Shown: positions 6,064-6,190 of the stretch, in pieces
Layout of the letters: each line of letters opens with the position of its first letter
Numbering within the stretch: the first letter of the stretch is position 1
DNA from: Actinomycetes bacterium
GTDB taxonomy: Bacteria; Actinomycetota; Actinomycetes; Actinomycetales; Actinomycetaceae
Length of the DNA: 6,190 bases
Assembly (NCBI GenBank): GCA_023426345.1
Contig: JAFAAX010000082.1
Location: 1-6,190, forward strand
Direction of reading: 5' to 3'
The notes under the pieces: generated by a model
The model's database searches: none
What the model was told of the DNA's origin: nothing
What the model saw: the letters and a program-made list of their open reading frames with translations, nothing else
Translations under genes and position numbers: made by a program

Positions 6064-6190
6064 CTCCGTTGAGTGGTCGTGCTTTGGGGTGGTGCAGTTG
6101 CTGGGTCAGGCTCCGGCGGCGCGGTTGAGTCCCGCGCAGATCGCGTCGTAGTAGGGACGCGTGTAATGGAAGGGGGTACCACCCCACTTG
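6064..6190 (-). repeat. Right arm of the perfect 127-bp inverted repeat (probable IS end)
   Basis: This is the exact reverse complement of 1-127. The inner edge is at 6063/6064, and read into the element from there it begins CTCCGTTGAGTGG. The two arms face each other, so homologous recombination between full-length copies could invert the 5.9 kb between them. An exact length of 127 at both ends is also what an assembler using k=127 leaves when a contig ends in a repeat. Confidence 0.9.
6106..6189 (-). CDS. C-terminal fragment of the same probable transposase (5' end outside window)
   Basis: This is the mirror copy of the fragment at the left edge: 27 codons entering from the right end of the window, with stop TGA at 6108-6106 on the minus strand. 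The identity is complete, so the two copies are recent duplicates or a single collapsed repeat. Assignment as transposase rests on repetition and position, not on a recognised motif. Confidence 0.45.
   Translation of the reverse strand, partial: KWGGTPFHYTRPYYDAICAGLNRAAGA

Noticed and set aside
1..6190. tRNA, rRNA, CRISPR array, replication origin or riboswitch
   Set aside because: No cloverleaf, regular spaced repeats, iterons or recognised RNA motif was seen on either strand.

Overview
The window is GC-rich throughout. Its genes (two GT-B glycosyltransferases with overlapping frames, a LytR-CpsA-Psr ligase, and GTG and TTG starts) suggest an actinomycete. The LytR-CpsA-Psr protein and the Ser/Pro-rich secreted protein look most like Actinomycetaceae (Actinomyces/Schaalia type), but that placement is an inference from familiarity, not from a search.

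Layout: bases 1-127 and 6064-6190 are a perfect 127-bp inverted repeat. Each arm carries the last 27 codons of the same open reading frame, pointing inward, with its stop 42 bp from the inner edge of the arm. This looks like the 3' end of a multicopy element, probably an insertion sequence, present in opposite orientations on both sides. Because 127 is also a common assembler k-mer length and the arms lie exactly at the two ends, the window is probably a whole contig that stops where it enters a repeat.

Inside the arms are three modules. (1) 226-3358, rightward: two glycosyltransferases, the second starting at a GTG inside the end of the first. (2) 5038-3393, leftward and convergent with module 1: an LCP ligase followed by a translationally coupled, membrane-anchored Ser/Thr/Pro-rich protein with a repetitive Gly/Glu/Asp tail. 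(3) 5201-5979, rightward and divergent from module 2: a two-gene HEPN/MNT toxin-antitoxin pair, in which the nucleotidyltransferase carries an N-terminal Xre-type helix-turn-helix and overlaps the HEPN gene by 4 nt.

Modules 1 and 2 fit one job: making a surface glycan on a lipid carrier in the cytoplasm and attaching it outside to peptidoglycan or protein. Module 3 is an independent stress, defence or maintenance unit. The most interesting points are the HEPN protein's apparent loss of the tyrosine that the antitoxin normally modifies, the HTH fusion on the antitoxin with a possible leaderless promoter, the LCP-coupled mucin-like protein as a possible glycan acceptor, and the exact inverted-repeat ends.
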